Positions 36,927 through 48,400 are shown, numbered from the stretch's first letter. The stretch is 64,000 nucleotides of DNA from Mesocentrotus franciscanus (GCA_037976565.1 CP137675.1:18812446-18876445), one strand, 5' to 3'. Notes: generated by a model from the letters alone, not told the origin. Made by a program: numbers and translations.

Positions 36927-39900
36927 CTACATCATCCTCTCCAGCTCGTCTACGACTTCGTCGATGCTAGGACGACAGAGGTGGGAGCTCTGTCGACAGA
37001 TGTTGCCGATGGCGGTGAGATCGGCGTTTGTTGTAGCATCGCCCATCAAGGTCAGAAGTCGTCCGAGCTGGAACACGTCACTCGAGACCGAGGTCAGCTG
37101 GTCATCGAGGGCGCATTCGGGAGCGATGTGGACGTACACCTCCTGTCAAAATAAAATAGGAGGAAACGAAATGACGTTTAAAATTCTTTGCAATAAAAGG
37201 GGATTTTTTTTTAATAAAAATTTAAATACATGTTCATCAATATCATTGCATACCGAAAAGATCATATTAGCTATTGAAGTATAAATGATATAAAAAATAA
37301 TATGACACAATCCGGGCATGCAGCCAAGAAAGTGGGGGGGGGCATGCCTGGCCCAATTCTGAATGGGTACATTTACCATGCTGTCGAGAAAAATATGACA
37401 AATTATAATAAACTTTTGATTAATCCTGTTTGCATCGTCCGTCAATCCGCTTATTCTGCACCTTCACATTTTCTCTCCAAAATGTGATTTACCAAATTTC
37501 ATAGAAATCACATTAAAAAAAGACAATTATCAGCATACCCTTCTACGGTACTTCTCCTTGTCTTCATCGGAAAAGCAGTAGTAGAAAGGTGCATCGCAAG
37601 GACACGCGAGCCCGAAGTCCACGATAACTGCCTGCCATCGACCAGATGGTGTCTTCCGGAGCAAGCAGTTATCTTCCTTCAGGTCATTCATGAGGAAGCC
37701 TTTCTCGTGAATGTGTCCCAGGGACTTGGCGATGTCGAGAGCCAGAACAAACCTGTTTGAAAACGGTAATTGGTAAATATGCTGATAGGTGCCTTTATTC
37801 AGCATCAATACAACGATAATATCATCAGCACCGTTTACTTTAACTGGATCGAGAGTGGCAAATGGAGATTAGTCTTCTATCAAAATTCGCACTTAATTTT
37901 TTTTAATCGTTTAAAGAATGAAAAAGTGAAATAGAAATTGTCTGTACTTACCAGTCATGTTGACTGAGGGCTAACTCTCGCATGCCACGGCTCAGTGTCC
38001 AGGACTCTCCCGTCGTCGTATCCCCGACGAAATCCATCGCAAGACCGATCGTACCTGGGCTGATCTCCAAGCATCCAAGAAAAGTGGGAAAGCAATCCTC
38101 CCTGCCGAGAACGTCAAGGATGAAAGCTTCCGACTCGATGGCGGTCACCTGTCAGGTTAAACAAGAACAAACTTGGGGATAAATACGAGTTCATGACTAT
38201 CATCAGTATTGTTTTTTGTTTATGTTTTCATTACCATTATCATTCTTCCCTCTCTTTAGTCATCGTCTGTCGCTTAAGGCAACAAGGGGCGGCAACCATT
38301 TTTGGTTAAATTTAGTTAGTTTTAACCAACCTTCAATGTCATTGCCTGGATGTCGTCAGGTAGTTTGAAGGTTTTCAGCGCAATCGGATAGTCGGTGACA
38401 CGATGACGGTAGAGATGTACAGTCCCGTTGGCCCAGCTGCCCAAGATGACGTCGCCACCGCCCTGGTGAAACGACATCAGATCAGACATCCCCCAAACGA
38501 AGGAGGAGGCTGATGGGCCTTGTGCTGGGGCAGCTGCCCTGCTCGAAGGCGAGGTGGTTCCACCAACAGCAGCACTCACTGTTGGAGATCTTGTAAGAGA
38601 AGAAACAGATCAAAGTAGAAGTAAAAACAAATAAACAAACAATCAAACAAACAAACAAATCAGAAAAAGGTCCTCCGATTTTCGGATTTGCCCACTTGGG
38701 TGAAAAAGGTCATCATATTTTTTAAAAATTCTTAGAAATTTCCAACAAACATTTCAAAAGTATTTTTGTAATGAAAATGTTGTTTTACCGTAAAGCTGTG
38801 TGTGAAGTAAGTTGGAGAACCACAGGGGCCTGAGCAGACAGAGGAACTGTTGGAGGGTACCAGCTGGAGGGGTACCACTAGCCCAGGGGCTGGGGCTAGG
38901 TGGTCTAATGAGAAAATGGAATAACAGAAGAATTCGTTCATGTTTATCCTTTTATTTCATAAGATCATACATTCTGACCAGAGGCAGTTCCAAGGGCACA
39001 GAAACGATGCTTTTTTATTTTATTTTTTATTTTTTATTTTATTTATTTGCTCATTGGTTTGTTTATTCGTACATTTTATTATTTACTATTTATTAATTTG
39101 TTTATTTGCTTGCTCGTTTTACTCATTCTTTTAATTATTTGTTAATCAATTAATGAATTCATCTATAATCCGAATTATATTCCATCATTTATTTGTTTGT
39201 TTGTACATTTTGTTTATCACTAATTTTTTTTTTTGTACAGGGTAGCCCTTTGTTTTTTATTCTTACATGAGGGATAATGGGATGGTGTCAATGGGGGATG
39301 GGTTGTATGGTGCTGTGCTAGGAGTAGGTGGGTTGTATGGTGCTGTGTCTGGAGTAGATGGGTTGTATGGTGCTGTGCTAGGAGTAGATGGGTTGTATGG
39401 TGCTGTGTCTGGTGTAGATGGGTTGTATGGTGCTGTGCTAGGGGTAGATGGATTGTATGGTGCTGTGTCTGGTGTAGATGGGTTGTTTGGTGCTGTGTCT
39501 GGAGTAGATGGATGGGTGGGTACTACTCCATAGTCTAATGGTGCTGTAGATGGTGTTTGGGAATTATCTCCAGAACACCTAAAAGACAACAGAAACACCG
39601 ACATGAAATTTCCCATTATGATACACGCCTCCTGTGAGAGGGTTTGTATGTTTCAATATAGATTCCATAGCATATTGCTCTTTACAAGAAGTTGGAAATG
39701 TTTATAATGTATCTCAATAACACCACTTTAAATCAATAAGAGCATCATTATTTCAATTTTATTACATGTGCTTAATGTATTTTTTGTTGTTGATATTTAC
39801 CAAGAGACACGAGTAGTCGGGCCGCTGTCGGCAGGAGAGAGGACCGTTGGCTGCCATGTCAGATCCTGGAAAAAGAAAAGGAAAACAAAATCAAACTGTA

Positions 39901-41031
39901 TTCCTCATGGACATTCTAGTTATATAACAATGACAAAAATTACAACATAAAATGGTATTATTGAAATGTGATAGATGTAGTGCTTTTTTACGACGACCTT
40001 GTATCATATTCGTTTCATATAATATATACTTAATATTTATTTCATATTAATATATATAACTTTATATGTATTTTTTGTATCATAATTATTAGCATGCTTC
40101 TTTTCTCTCGATTTTGTAATAAGAGAGCCCTATTAAAATAGACAAAAGTTTTAAAACCAATGAAACTACTGGGAGGCAACATCGTTTTTCCATCCAACTG
40201 ATATGCAACAAAAAATAGAAGTAGAAAATAAATGGTTTACTTGGAGATTCTTCAAAGCAGCATCTTTCTGCTTTCTGGCCTCAGCCAGCTCTAGCTCCAA
40301 GACCTGGACTTTCATGGCCTGGTCCAGGTACCTCTCCTCCATTGCCTTAGCCCTTCTCTCTGCTGACACTCTCCTCCTCTCTGATTCTGTCACCAGAGAG
40401 TTGATCTTAGTGAGGAGGGTTGTGCTGTCTCCATCAGCTCTAACACCAAGCTGCGACGCCAGGCTCTGTCATACAAAACAAAACAAAAAGATACAAAAAT
40501 AAGATTTCATGTTGTATGTTGGTTTTCTTAATTCAATATCTGATGCTTGTTTATATTATATAATTTTGCTTTTCCTATTAAAGCATCAGACATACAATTC
40601 TAGTTTTACCTATAACATGGTTTAAATAAACTCATTCTTTATCTTGTTAAAATTAATATATTTTTAATTAAACCACCCTAAAGTAATAACAATTAGGCCC
40701 TTTCAAACATTAATTTACAAAAATATAATATTTATTATTATTATTAATATGAATTGTATCTTATTTTTACTATTGTTACTATGTAAAACGTAATTGATAT
40801 CATCATTGCCATCATAAATACCAAAGGCCTAATAAAATTGTTGATTTCCTAATACCGTTGATATCTATCTCAAGTGCAAAAAAAATAAAAATCACAACAT
40901 ATATTAAGAGCTCTTAATTTCAACTATTATTACTAGTTGAGTATTCGATAAGGACTTACAGCAACCCTTTGCTGAAGTTGTTCTTTCTCCAAGTTGTTCT
41001 GGAGGTACTTCAGAAGGAGCTTGCCCGACAT
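36927..41031 (-). CDS. coiled-coil / Pro-Thr repeat / divergent protein kinase, complete nine-exon gene
   Basis: Exons (minus): 40960-41097 (ATG at 41031), 40241-40465, 39801-39865, 39267-39578, 38789-38904, 38331-38578, 37952-38148, 37539-37752, 36927-37142. All junctions keep phase, giving 554 codons plus stop. Residues 1-99 are charged and coiled-coil-like (LLKYLQNNLEKEQLQQRVA; EARKQKDAALKNLQ). Residues ~130-225 hold eight TP(S/D)TAPYNPS repeats. The kinase domain spans about 290-554: loop LGSWANGTV, ALK lysine 332, Glu 351/353 as possible helix-C Glu, catalytic loop LMNDLKEDN (Asp435, Asn440; HRD becomes MND), DFG 457-459, APE 489-491. It is probably an active non-RD kinase, although the glycine loop and HRD are atypical. 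I recognise no named orthologue. A probable 5' UTR exon ends at 41937. Confidence 0.85.
37828..37895 (-). mobile_element. decayed SINE body in a kinase intron
   Basis: GGATCGAGAGTGGCAAATGG and AGATTAGTCTTCTATC match the body of the SINE at 11835-12140 (GGGTCGAGTGTGGCAAATGT). Head and tail are gone. Confidence 0.5.
38615..38660. repeat. (CAAA)n microsatellite in a kinase intron
   Basis: AAACAAATAAACAAACAATC and AAACAAACAAACAAATC. Confidence 0.8.
39000..39235. repeat. (TTTA)n / T-rich low-complexity intron tract
   Basis: Runs of TTATTTTTTATTT and TTATTTGTTTGTTTG in the intron between kinase exons 4 and 5. Open frames across it are artefacts. Confidence 0.75.
39290..39515 (-). repeat. coding 30-bp minisatellite (60-bp higher order) in the kinase gene
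   Basis: Encodes ten-residue units STPDTAPYNP and STPSTAPYNP that mostly alternate, giving a 60-bp higher-order period. It lies within exon 4 (39267-39578). Unit identity at the DNA level is very high, so the array is recent or homogenised. Confidence 0.9.
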
Positions 41032-41936
41032 AGCTGGTGGAGGTGAGATGGTCGACGGCAGAGAGAAGCTGGAGTCTTGGAAGGACCTACATAGCTCCTG
41101 TTCATATTGAGGTTGAGGCAAAATGGTTATAACTGTCTTTGGGGTGTTATTTGTTTATTAGTTTATTTGTTTGTTTGTTTTGGATGTTTTTTGTGAGTGC
41201 TTATAAATATATCGGTGAACTGATGTCATTGTATACGGCTGTTTCATACGATGGGCCAGCTAAAACATTTCAGTGACGACTATTTTCTTTTTCATATTTT
41301 CTTCCAAATTACTTTTTTTAGTAGACTATGTAAACATCTCTGCCTATTTTGTTCATTTATCTGCTACAGGTGTATATATATTTTTTAAAATCATATTTTT
41401 GTAATTTGAAAATCTTTACCGTATCTGTCTGTAGGCCTAGATCTATCTAACATATCCTTTTTATTTATTTATTTCATTTAGTTTTTCCCATTTTTGCTTA
41501 CATCCAGGGAGTTAGCCATCGGCGGTTTGATGGCAACAGGAGAAGCTGACCCGATACAGGGTAACGGTCTTCCCAGGACATAGGGGTGTGGGGAGCGAAT
41601 ACTTCCAACGCAATACATCGCCTAAATCTCTGTTTCCAGTGATATTATTCAGAAACTGTGATCTAAACGGGGCGAAGGAGAAAAGGAGACGAAGTAGAAA
41701 TGCATGAGTAGCACATGAAATGAAAATGGGGGATAATGTCATAACGTAAGCTGGTTTTGCAGACATCATAAACAACATCATTATTGACATGCGTGTTTAT
41801 GATACGTGTATGCATATTTTGGAACAACCAAAAAATCAACAAGAGTTCTTTTACTTCGATAAAATACGGATTATTGTTCCGTCGTTCTTCAAATTTGCTC
41901 TAAATAACTATTAATGTGTAAGAATTAGGTACTTAC

Positions 41937-42040
41937 CTGGCGGATGGAAATAAGATCTTTAAAAGAGTGAAAAATAGGCAAAAACTGTCAAAAATTTGGC
42001 AGAAAGTTCTCGAGATCGCAAAAGTTCAAGAGAATGTGAT
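41937..42040 (-). promoter_or_regulatory. probable 5' UTR exon of the kinase gene
   Basis: On the minus strand, CATCCGCCAG is followed by a strong donor GTAAGTAC. Splicing to the acceptor at 41097 places a short ATG-TAG minimal uORF upstream of the chosen ATG at 41031, which has the context CCAGCT-ATG-TCG. The transcription start is not determined. Confidence 0.4.
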
Positions 42041-42488
42041 TTGTTTACATTTTTGTTACCAGGGCGTTAGCTAGGGCGCGGTCATTAACATGCGCAGCGC
42101 ATACATGAAGCGCATCATAATGCTTCCAGTTTAGTGGCCCGGATTGGCGTTAAACGCTTTAACCACGCCCTGCCACGCCCTGTGGTAAGCGTAATGCGCA
42201 AAACCAGTGCCTTCTGATGATACTGTCATTCAAGTTGTCAATGTCAATGTTATGACGTCATCAGGGTTTCACATAACTGACCAATCGTGGAGCATGAACC
42301 TTGCTTTTTTGAAAATTATTGTTTGGTTGTCAATGGCCCGAATTCACAAAGGAAGTTTAAACCCCCCGGGGGTTTAAACCCCCTCCTAGGTTTTTGAGAC
42401 CATGGTTTAAACCTCCTGGGGGTTTAAACCCTCTCTGATTCACCAACGATGGTTTCTTTTGTACCATGGTACAATCCGTAGTACAAAA

Positions 42489-42546
42489 ATAAACCATGGT
42501 TTAAACCATGGTCTAAATTTAGACCATGGTTTAAACCATGGTTTAT
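42489..42546. repeat. 58-bp perfect palindrome
   Basis: Both halves are exact reverse complements around the centre CTAAATTTAG, with two ACCATGGTTTAAACCATGGT-type words per palindrome. A second palindrome TTGTACCATGGTACAA lies just left. Part of the left subterminal region of the Harbinger-like element. Confidence 0.95.
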
Positions 42547-42804
42547 CTCTACTGCGCATGCTCAGTAGATCAGATGCTGTCTGCTACGTCAAAAATGGAG
42601 GCCAGGGGAGGATTTCACTTGTTTTATACCAATTGTTAAGACCCATTTTCCTGCTTTATCGTTTAATCCATTTTTTTGATTTATTTTGTTTTTTTAATTT
42701 TTATAATATAATTTTCCTAATTTCGGGGAAGGGAATTATCTTAACGTTTTGAAGAGATTCAGACGAATTTGTGTACAACTATTTTTTCTCTCCTTATCTT
42801 TTGG

Positions 42805-43085
42805 TTCTAGGACACTTACCCCAAGGACAACCACCCCGAGGTCAATTACCCCCCAGAAAGTTACCCCTGCAGACAATTACCACCCCCTGAAATTATCTCT
42901 TGGGACATTTCCCCCGCCCCAAAAAAACCAACATATTATCAGGGTGGACTACCCTGTAATGAACAGGGTATAATTTTCTGGGGTGGGGTTATGTTCAACG
43001 AGAGGAAATAATATTGTCCACGGAGGTAATTGTCCTTGGGGGTTCCAGGGCTAATTTTCGGGGAAGATGATTGTCCTGATACTTT
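42805..43085. mobile_element. foldback element of ~17-bp tandem repeats, copy 1
   Basis: The left arm has repeated GGACAATTACCCC(CG)A-type units. The right arm has the inverse (GGTAATTGTCCTTGGGGG, TTTTCGGGG). The centre carries TACCCTGT-AATGA-ACAGGGTA. A second copy, in opposite orientation, is at 48545-48890. Confidence 0.75.
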
Positions 43086-43179
43086 TTCTTTTGTATTGTG
43101 AATTCTACATTTTTTCTTTCTTTCTCTCACTCTCTCTAAATTTAATACGTTGTGAGTACTCTCCTTTTCCTCAACCTAT

Positions 43180-43330
43180 GTTTTCCTGTATGTATGTACA
43201 TTACTACATTAGTATGTCAATTTCTCTTTATTGTATCCCCACCCCCCTCTTTCTCTCTTATTTTTCTCTCTCTCATTCACTCCTTCTTTGTTTCGTTTCT
43301 CTCACACTCATTATCTGTCTTCTTTTATAT
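43180..43330. repeat. CT-rich low-complexity tract
   Basis: TCTCTTATTTTTCTCTCTCT and similar stretches. The frames across it encode only low-complexity Ser/Leu/Phe sequence. Confidence 0.6.
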
Positions 43331-43586
43331 CAAACAGGATTGTCACAATATCCATCCTTTCTCAATCTTTTTCTCAGCATACTAAATATATTTAGACAGT
43401 CAATACATGCATCAGCTCTTTGATATTTGCAAAAGATCTCTATTCAATTCTATATAGATATAAAACAATATATTTATTTCTCTCATTCACAGTACAATAA
43501 ATGGTATTACAATAGATCAGTCATATTGAATGATTTTTAAAACTGCAACACTATTTATGCACTTTGATTACAAGGATCATATCAAT

Positions 43587-43764
43587 CAGTGGCAGATCAC
43601 GGGCAGAAAAAGAGGAGCATGGGCTGATACCCCATCCTGTTCTTGTTTTTGTTTTGTTTTGGCTTTTTACTTGTCAGTGAATTTTGTACCTGTAACGCCA
43701 CACAAAAATACTGTGCCCCTCCATTTCTTGTGCCCCTCTACCAGAGAATCTTGGATCTGCCACT
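43587..43764. mobile_element. small hAT-like MITE
   Basis: Starts CAGTGGCAGATCA. The reverse complement of the end (to 43764) reads AGTGGCAGATCCA. CAGTGGC ends are typical of hAT derivatives. No clear target duplication. Confidence 0.5.
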
Positions 43765-44249
43765 CTGGATGACAGTAGAACAACATTTCCATCTCTACCA
43801 TGACTCATGTCATGTAAAACTTAGTGTAAATGGTGTCAGTTGAAATAGACAAGTAAAGTACACCATGCTCAAATAAGGATTTGTCATTTATCTTATTTTT
43901 ACAAAAGCTATGAAAATGTAGCAAGGAAAAACAATGCCAATTTCCAGACATCACATAAAAGTTAGGGAAACAATGATCTATGAAGACTGATTAAACTTCC
44001 TGTTTTCTTGAATGAAGTGTATAATTAAGCGATTTGTTAAGGTACGGCAGTTCGAGAATAAATTGTTGACATTCCCACACCCAAAAGAGGGGAAGGGAAA
44101 GGGGTGCAGTAAATGACTAATGACATTCTGTCAGTTCATCAGTAGCACAAGGCTTAAAGGCTTTTATTTCTGAAAACATCCAGAATCTCTTGAAATTTAT
44201 GAGAAAACCATCCAGTATCTTCTCCACGTTCTTCACCAATAAGGCTGTC

Positions 44250-44500
44250 ATTAAATTGCCAATGGGTAGGAGATGCATCTGATTTCTATCTTCACCTTCC
44301 TTCTACTTCTTCCACCTTCCTTCTTGGAATCCATGTGACTAAAATAAAAGGAAGAACAAATGTATTTAATTAACCTCCAATTTTCCTCCATCAATATATC
44401 ACGAAGTCTAAGACCTCGTTGATAGATCTCTCTCTGAAAAGTTTTTTGTTGAATTGCTCCATTACACTTCACATTATACCCATGAAGAGGAAAGGCATAA
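44250..44500 (-). pseudogene. possible Harbinger transposase C-terminal remnant
   Basis: The minus-strand frame NGAIQQKTFQREIYQRGLRL continues RDILMEENW. The pattern of a helix ending R-x-R-D-x-L before the C-terminus resembles the tail of HARBI1-type transposases. Assigned partly from position within the inverted-repeat element; the sequence alone is weak. Confidence 0.35.
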
Positions 44501-44604
44501 ATAATTATCTAACGGTATCTTAAGCATAAATTGCTGTCATTTTATTTTCTGTGGCAGCCACAGGGATGTATTGTTGAACAAGTGAGCAAGAAAGAGAAAG
44601 AGAT

Positions 44605-44632
44605 ACAACAGAAAGAGAGAGAGAGAGAGATA
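44605..44632. repeat. (GA)n microsatellite
   Basis: AGAAAGAGAGAGAGAGAGAG within the Harbinger-like element. Confidence 0.8.
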
Positions 44633-45521
44633 GCTCTAGATTGAGAAAGGCACTGGGACAGTAACATCAATGCAAAGGAATAAAAAACATTTATGGGAAA
44701 AGAACCAAAATATCGAGATATAAAAACAAGCATAGCAAGAATAATGACTAAAATGTTGATTGTGAAAACGAACTAAATCTTACCTTTCAATGTACAAGGC
44801 CATCTGCACCCTCCCATAGCAATGTCTGCAGCATCAGCTCATACACATCTTTTGGTTAGACATATTCTCCACCTCCTGTGAAAGTCAAAACAAGGAACAA
44901 GAAAGTAATGAAGTTAGAAAGTAATATCAACAAATCAGTGAAATATTGATATTTTGTACTTTGATTATAGTCTTTTTTTATTTCCATGTTCCTTTATACA
45001 TTATTTTATTATCATCATTATTGTAAATTGTTATTATTTAATTTTCTATTTTTATGTTATACTAAAACAAATTTATAAACAGCAGAATCTCTACAATAAT
45101 TCTTAATTTTTTATTGGGGGGGGGGGTTACATAACCATAAAAATCAAAATTGACTAAAAAGGTATGTATCCAAAATGTGTGCATTGCTGCCTAAAATGAT
45201 AAAATGATAGCCACACCAGGTGTTTGTACATCAACTACATCAAGATCAAGATCAAGAGGATAATGGACATGGAAAGAAGAAAATGCTCAAGAGAAATTTG
45301 TTTTCAATTAAAAAGGTATATTTTTCACAAATCAAATTCAGGCAACTGTTCAATTTTCAATGACCCGTATGAACCCTTTAAAAATAGTGTACGTTATACA
45401 CAAGTTTTAGGTTAAGAAATAAATAAAAACTCACCAACGGCATAGAAACATAGAGCCGTCAAAACCTGTAGATAAACAGGTAGTGGATCATTCCTCTCCC
45501 ATGTTCCTCTTCAAGTCCCCT

Positions 45522-45675
45522 TCATTCAAGCATGTTGATCAGGTAGATTACCGCCTCCTTCGAGAAACGGTACCGCACTCGAAACGCTTCATCCTCGTAC
45601 AATTCAAATAGATTTTTTACGTCTCTCAGACCTTCGCTGAGGTCTCGGCTCAGGTATCTGTTTGCAAAAGATAGA
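45522..45675 (-). pseudogene. Harbinger transposase N-terminal exon
   Basis: The minus-strand exon starts after a CAAACAG acceptor near 45661 and encodes LYEDEAFRVRYRFSKEAVIY followed by LINMLE and a stop. The D-E-x-F-R-x-R-Y-R-F-S-K-E-A-V pattern is the conserved helix-turn-helix start of PIF/Harbinger DDE transposases. The catalytic DDE region is missing. A possible upstream first exon (MAYLHHLRRIERVR, 46380-46425) does not join in phase. Confidence 0.65.
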
Positions 45676-46589
45676 TATAGTTTGATGAGATGAGTTGAAA
45701 TATTCAATAAAAAAGTGCATGTCTAAAGAATGATTTTCATTATATAGCTATCTGTCCTACTCTTCCGTACCGTAGGATTGATTTCCCATAATTCTGTCTG
45801 CAGAACTCTAACCTACAAAATTCTTTCCAATTAGCCCTAACTAGTTCAGGGTATTTTGGGAGTTCTTTAGAGCTGGGTACTGGCTTCCAAACTCCCCCAC
45901 TCTTGATAATTTGAAGTTAACATTTCTTTCTAAACCACAACAGTGAATCATGAAAGATATTCTGTCAACAATCTCAGCAATGATATCATGTAGATTCTAC
46001 ATAAGTCTATTCCAGGTCTTCATATTACTCGAACTTGATTGGTAGAATAATGAGTTAAAATTTCATCAGCAATAGACTATGTAGAATTTTTTTTTAAATA
46101 ATTTAAATAAATGGGTATTTGCAAAAAAAAAGAGGAAATATTTAAATGGGTACTGGTAGTATGCGTAACAACCTTCATGAAACGGTCCTCATCAGGCTCA
46201 TGAATGTCTCTTAAAACCTTAACACAAGATCACTACAAGACACTACAGAAGTAGAGTCTAGATCTACATCTATTAAATTAGATAGGCCCCTTAAATCTAC
46301 CTCTTAATTTTAATCAATTAAATTGAACAAGTTATTGACAATTCAATAGAAAGAAGAAAAAATCAATTAAATCGTACCTCTCTCACTCTCTCAATGCGGC
46401 GAAGGTGATGGAGATAGGCCATGTTGTTTGCTCAAGTCAAGATCAGCCTCAGGTTCTGGCTTCAGCGCAGGTGTCTATTAAACTTAGTTTAACTTAGTTT
46501 AAGCAAGTCTGTGAGTGTGAAACAATAGAAAAATGAAATTGTGTTACTATTAGTATTACTATTAGGAGTCTAATTAATAAAAGCAATTT

Positions 46590-47620
46590 TTTTAATGCAT
46601 TTATTTCAGTCTAGTCTAGTCTAGACAGAAATAACCGTCTGGTATGGGTCATTCTTTAATAAAACTGACATTTGTTGACATTCCCCATGACTAGAGGCGG
46701 TCAGAGGAGCCAGATGCAATCTCAGCGGAACAACCGTCGATATTCAGAGACTGAAGCTTTCGGTCTAAGTCTAGTCTACTGTCTAGATCTAGGCTACATC
46801 ACCATTGAACTAGGCCTAAATCTACTAAAACTAATCTAAAGTAAAAGTAACAGGAATAACTGGTATTGCTACAACTACATAAACTGCTACACAAAGAAAT
46901 CTTGTGTAGTCATTTTTACATCTGTACAGAACTTTGTTTAAAGTATTTTTCCCATCGACCAAAACAGCTAATCAAATTTGAGATGTAGTCTAGATTCTAG
47001 GCCCTAGTCTAATATTCCCTGGTAACACATTTTTACCTCTGACATTTTTAGTCTTACTAGACCTAGATCTAGATGATAGATCTAGGCCTAGACCTAGTCT
47101 TACCTCTGACATTTTTACCTCTGAGTCTGAGTCTGACTTTTTTCCTCTGAGTCTGACATTTTTTACCTCTGACATTTTTTCCTCCGAGTCTGACTCTGAC
47201 ATAAATTTTACCTGGCAGCCCTGCGTTAGATTAGTTAGACTACTAGGACCTAGGTCTAGTACTAGTCTAGACAGATCAGCTGAGTCTAGACTAGGCCTAG
47301 GCCAGGGCCTACATTCTAAAAATCCATGTTCCATATAGATCTAGGCCTAGACCTCTAGATCTAGTCTACTACTAGGCCTAGACTAGGCCTAGTACTAGTC
47401 TACACTGTAGGCCTAGGTAATCTAGTCTAGATCTAGACATAAACTCTAGACGGAAGATTTCTGTCATAAACTCCTACAGCTTGAAAACCAACACACGGCC
47501 ATGCGCTGATCTCCGAATACCGGAGGAAGAAGAAACAAGACGAAGGTCGAGGACTAGGCCTATAGATCTAGATCTAGATCACTAGGAGTACTACTAGTAG
47601 GTCTAGGCTACTAGGACCCC
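46590..47620. repeat. CTAG-rich palindromic low-complexity region
   Basis: Dense overlap of CTAGATCTAGGCCTAG, TAGTCTAGAC and AGATCTAGATCTAG. A Ser/Asp/Glu-rich minus-strand frame (46990-47334) arises from repeated GAGTCTGAC and is not convincing as a gene. Confidence 0.8.
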
Positions 47621-48159
47621 GGCCGCGGCCCGCGCACGAAAATAACGTCACTCGTCCAACACAAAAGGGAACGCACGGGACTGAAGAAAAAAAATCCTGC
47701 GATAAAACCAAGATGAAAACAACAATGTCATGGTCTCATTACGAATGGAATTTATTTATTTTTCAAATGAACGAGAAATAAATTGAACAAACACACTTAA
47801 TAAACGTAAATGAATGTTACCGACGGAAATACATCGATTTACTTACGATTCGTGCTTGCATTCAGCCACATACGATGTGATTGACGATGTGATTTCAATA
47901 ATTTCGTCTGTGATTTTTGTTCAGAAATTTTAGCGCCAATTTCAAGAAAGATCAGATGAGGTCGTGTTTGCGCACGCGCGGGGGGTTTAAACCACCCCAA
48001 AGAGCAGTACAAAATATAAACCAAATTATGACGTAGTATGACGCATTTAAACCACCCCCTGGTTTAAACCTCCTTTGTGAATCAGAAAATCAGAGGTTTA
48101 AACCTTAGAGGGGGTTTAAACCTCAGCCGAGGTTTAAACCTCCTTTGTGAATTCGGGCC

Positions 48160-48400
48160 TTAGGCCTACTATTCGTGACGAGCGGTAAAGCTAGCTATTT
48201 ATCAGGTGGAGGGAGAGGGAGGGGCCGGAATAGAGCTACCCGGATTAGATTTATTTTGGATTATAGGAAATGGAAGTAACTTTGTCGTCAGGTTAACAAT
48301 AAGAAACTATACGTGACCTTACCGTATCGTCGGAGTTATCTTCATAATTATGAGGAGAGGTAATTATTTTACAAATTGTGCTTCGGCATAATGCTTATTC
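48160..48400. other. short spacer right of the Harbinger-like element
   Basis: No gene or repeat recognised. Confidence 0.4.

Larger units (their letters stand above)
42335..48159. mobile_element. 5.8-kb PIF/Harbinger-like element, defective
   Basis: The left end GGCCCGAATTCACAAAGGA (42335) is inverted at 48141-48159. The subterminal 150-200 bp at both ends are packed with GGTTTAAACC words. Inside, the minus strand carries Harbinger transposase scraps at 45540-45680 and probably 44250-44500, but no catalytic core. It contains later insertions (a foldback at 42805-43085, a small hAT-like MITE at 43587-43764). No clear target duplication is visible. Confidence 0.7.

Noticed and set aside
39267..39533. 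Plus-strand Gly/Val-rich repeat frame
   Set aside because: Antisense shadow of the kinase Pro/Thr repeat exon, which has correct splice sites on the other strand.
46380..46425. Possible first exon of the Harbinger transposase (MAYLHHLRRIERVR)
   Set aside because: Its donor phases do not join the exon at 45522-45661 in frame, so it is noted only as a possibility.
46990..47334. 114-codon Ser/Asp-rich minus-strand frame
   Set aside because: Arises from repeated GAGTCTGAC and CTAG words; no splice, start or homology support.
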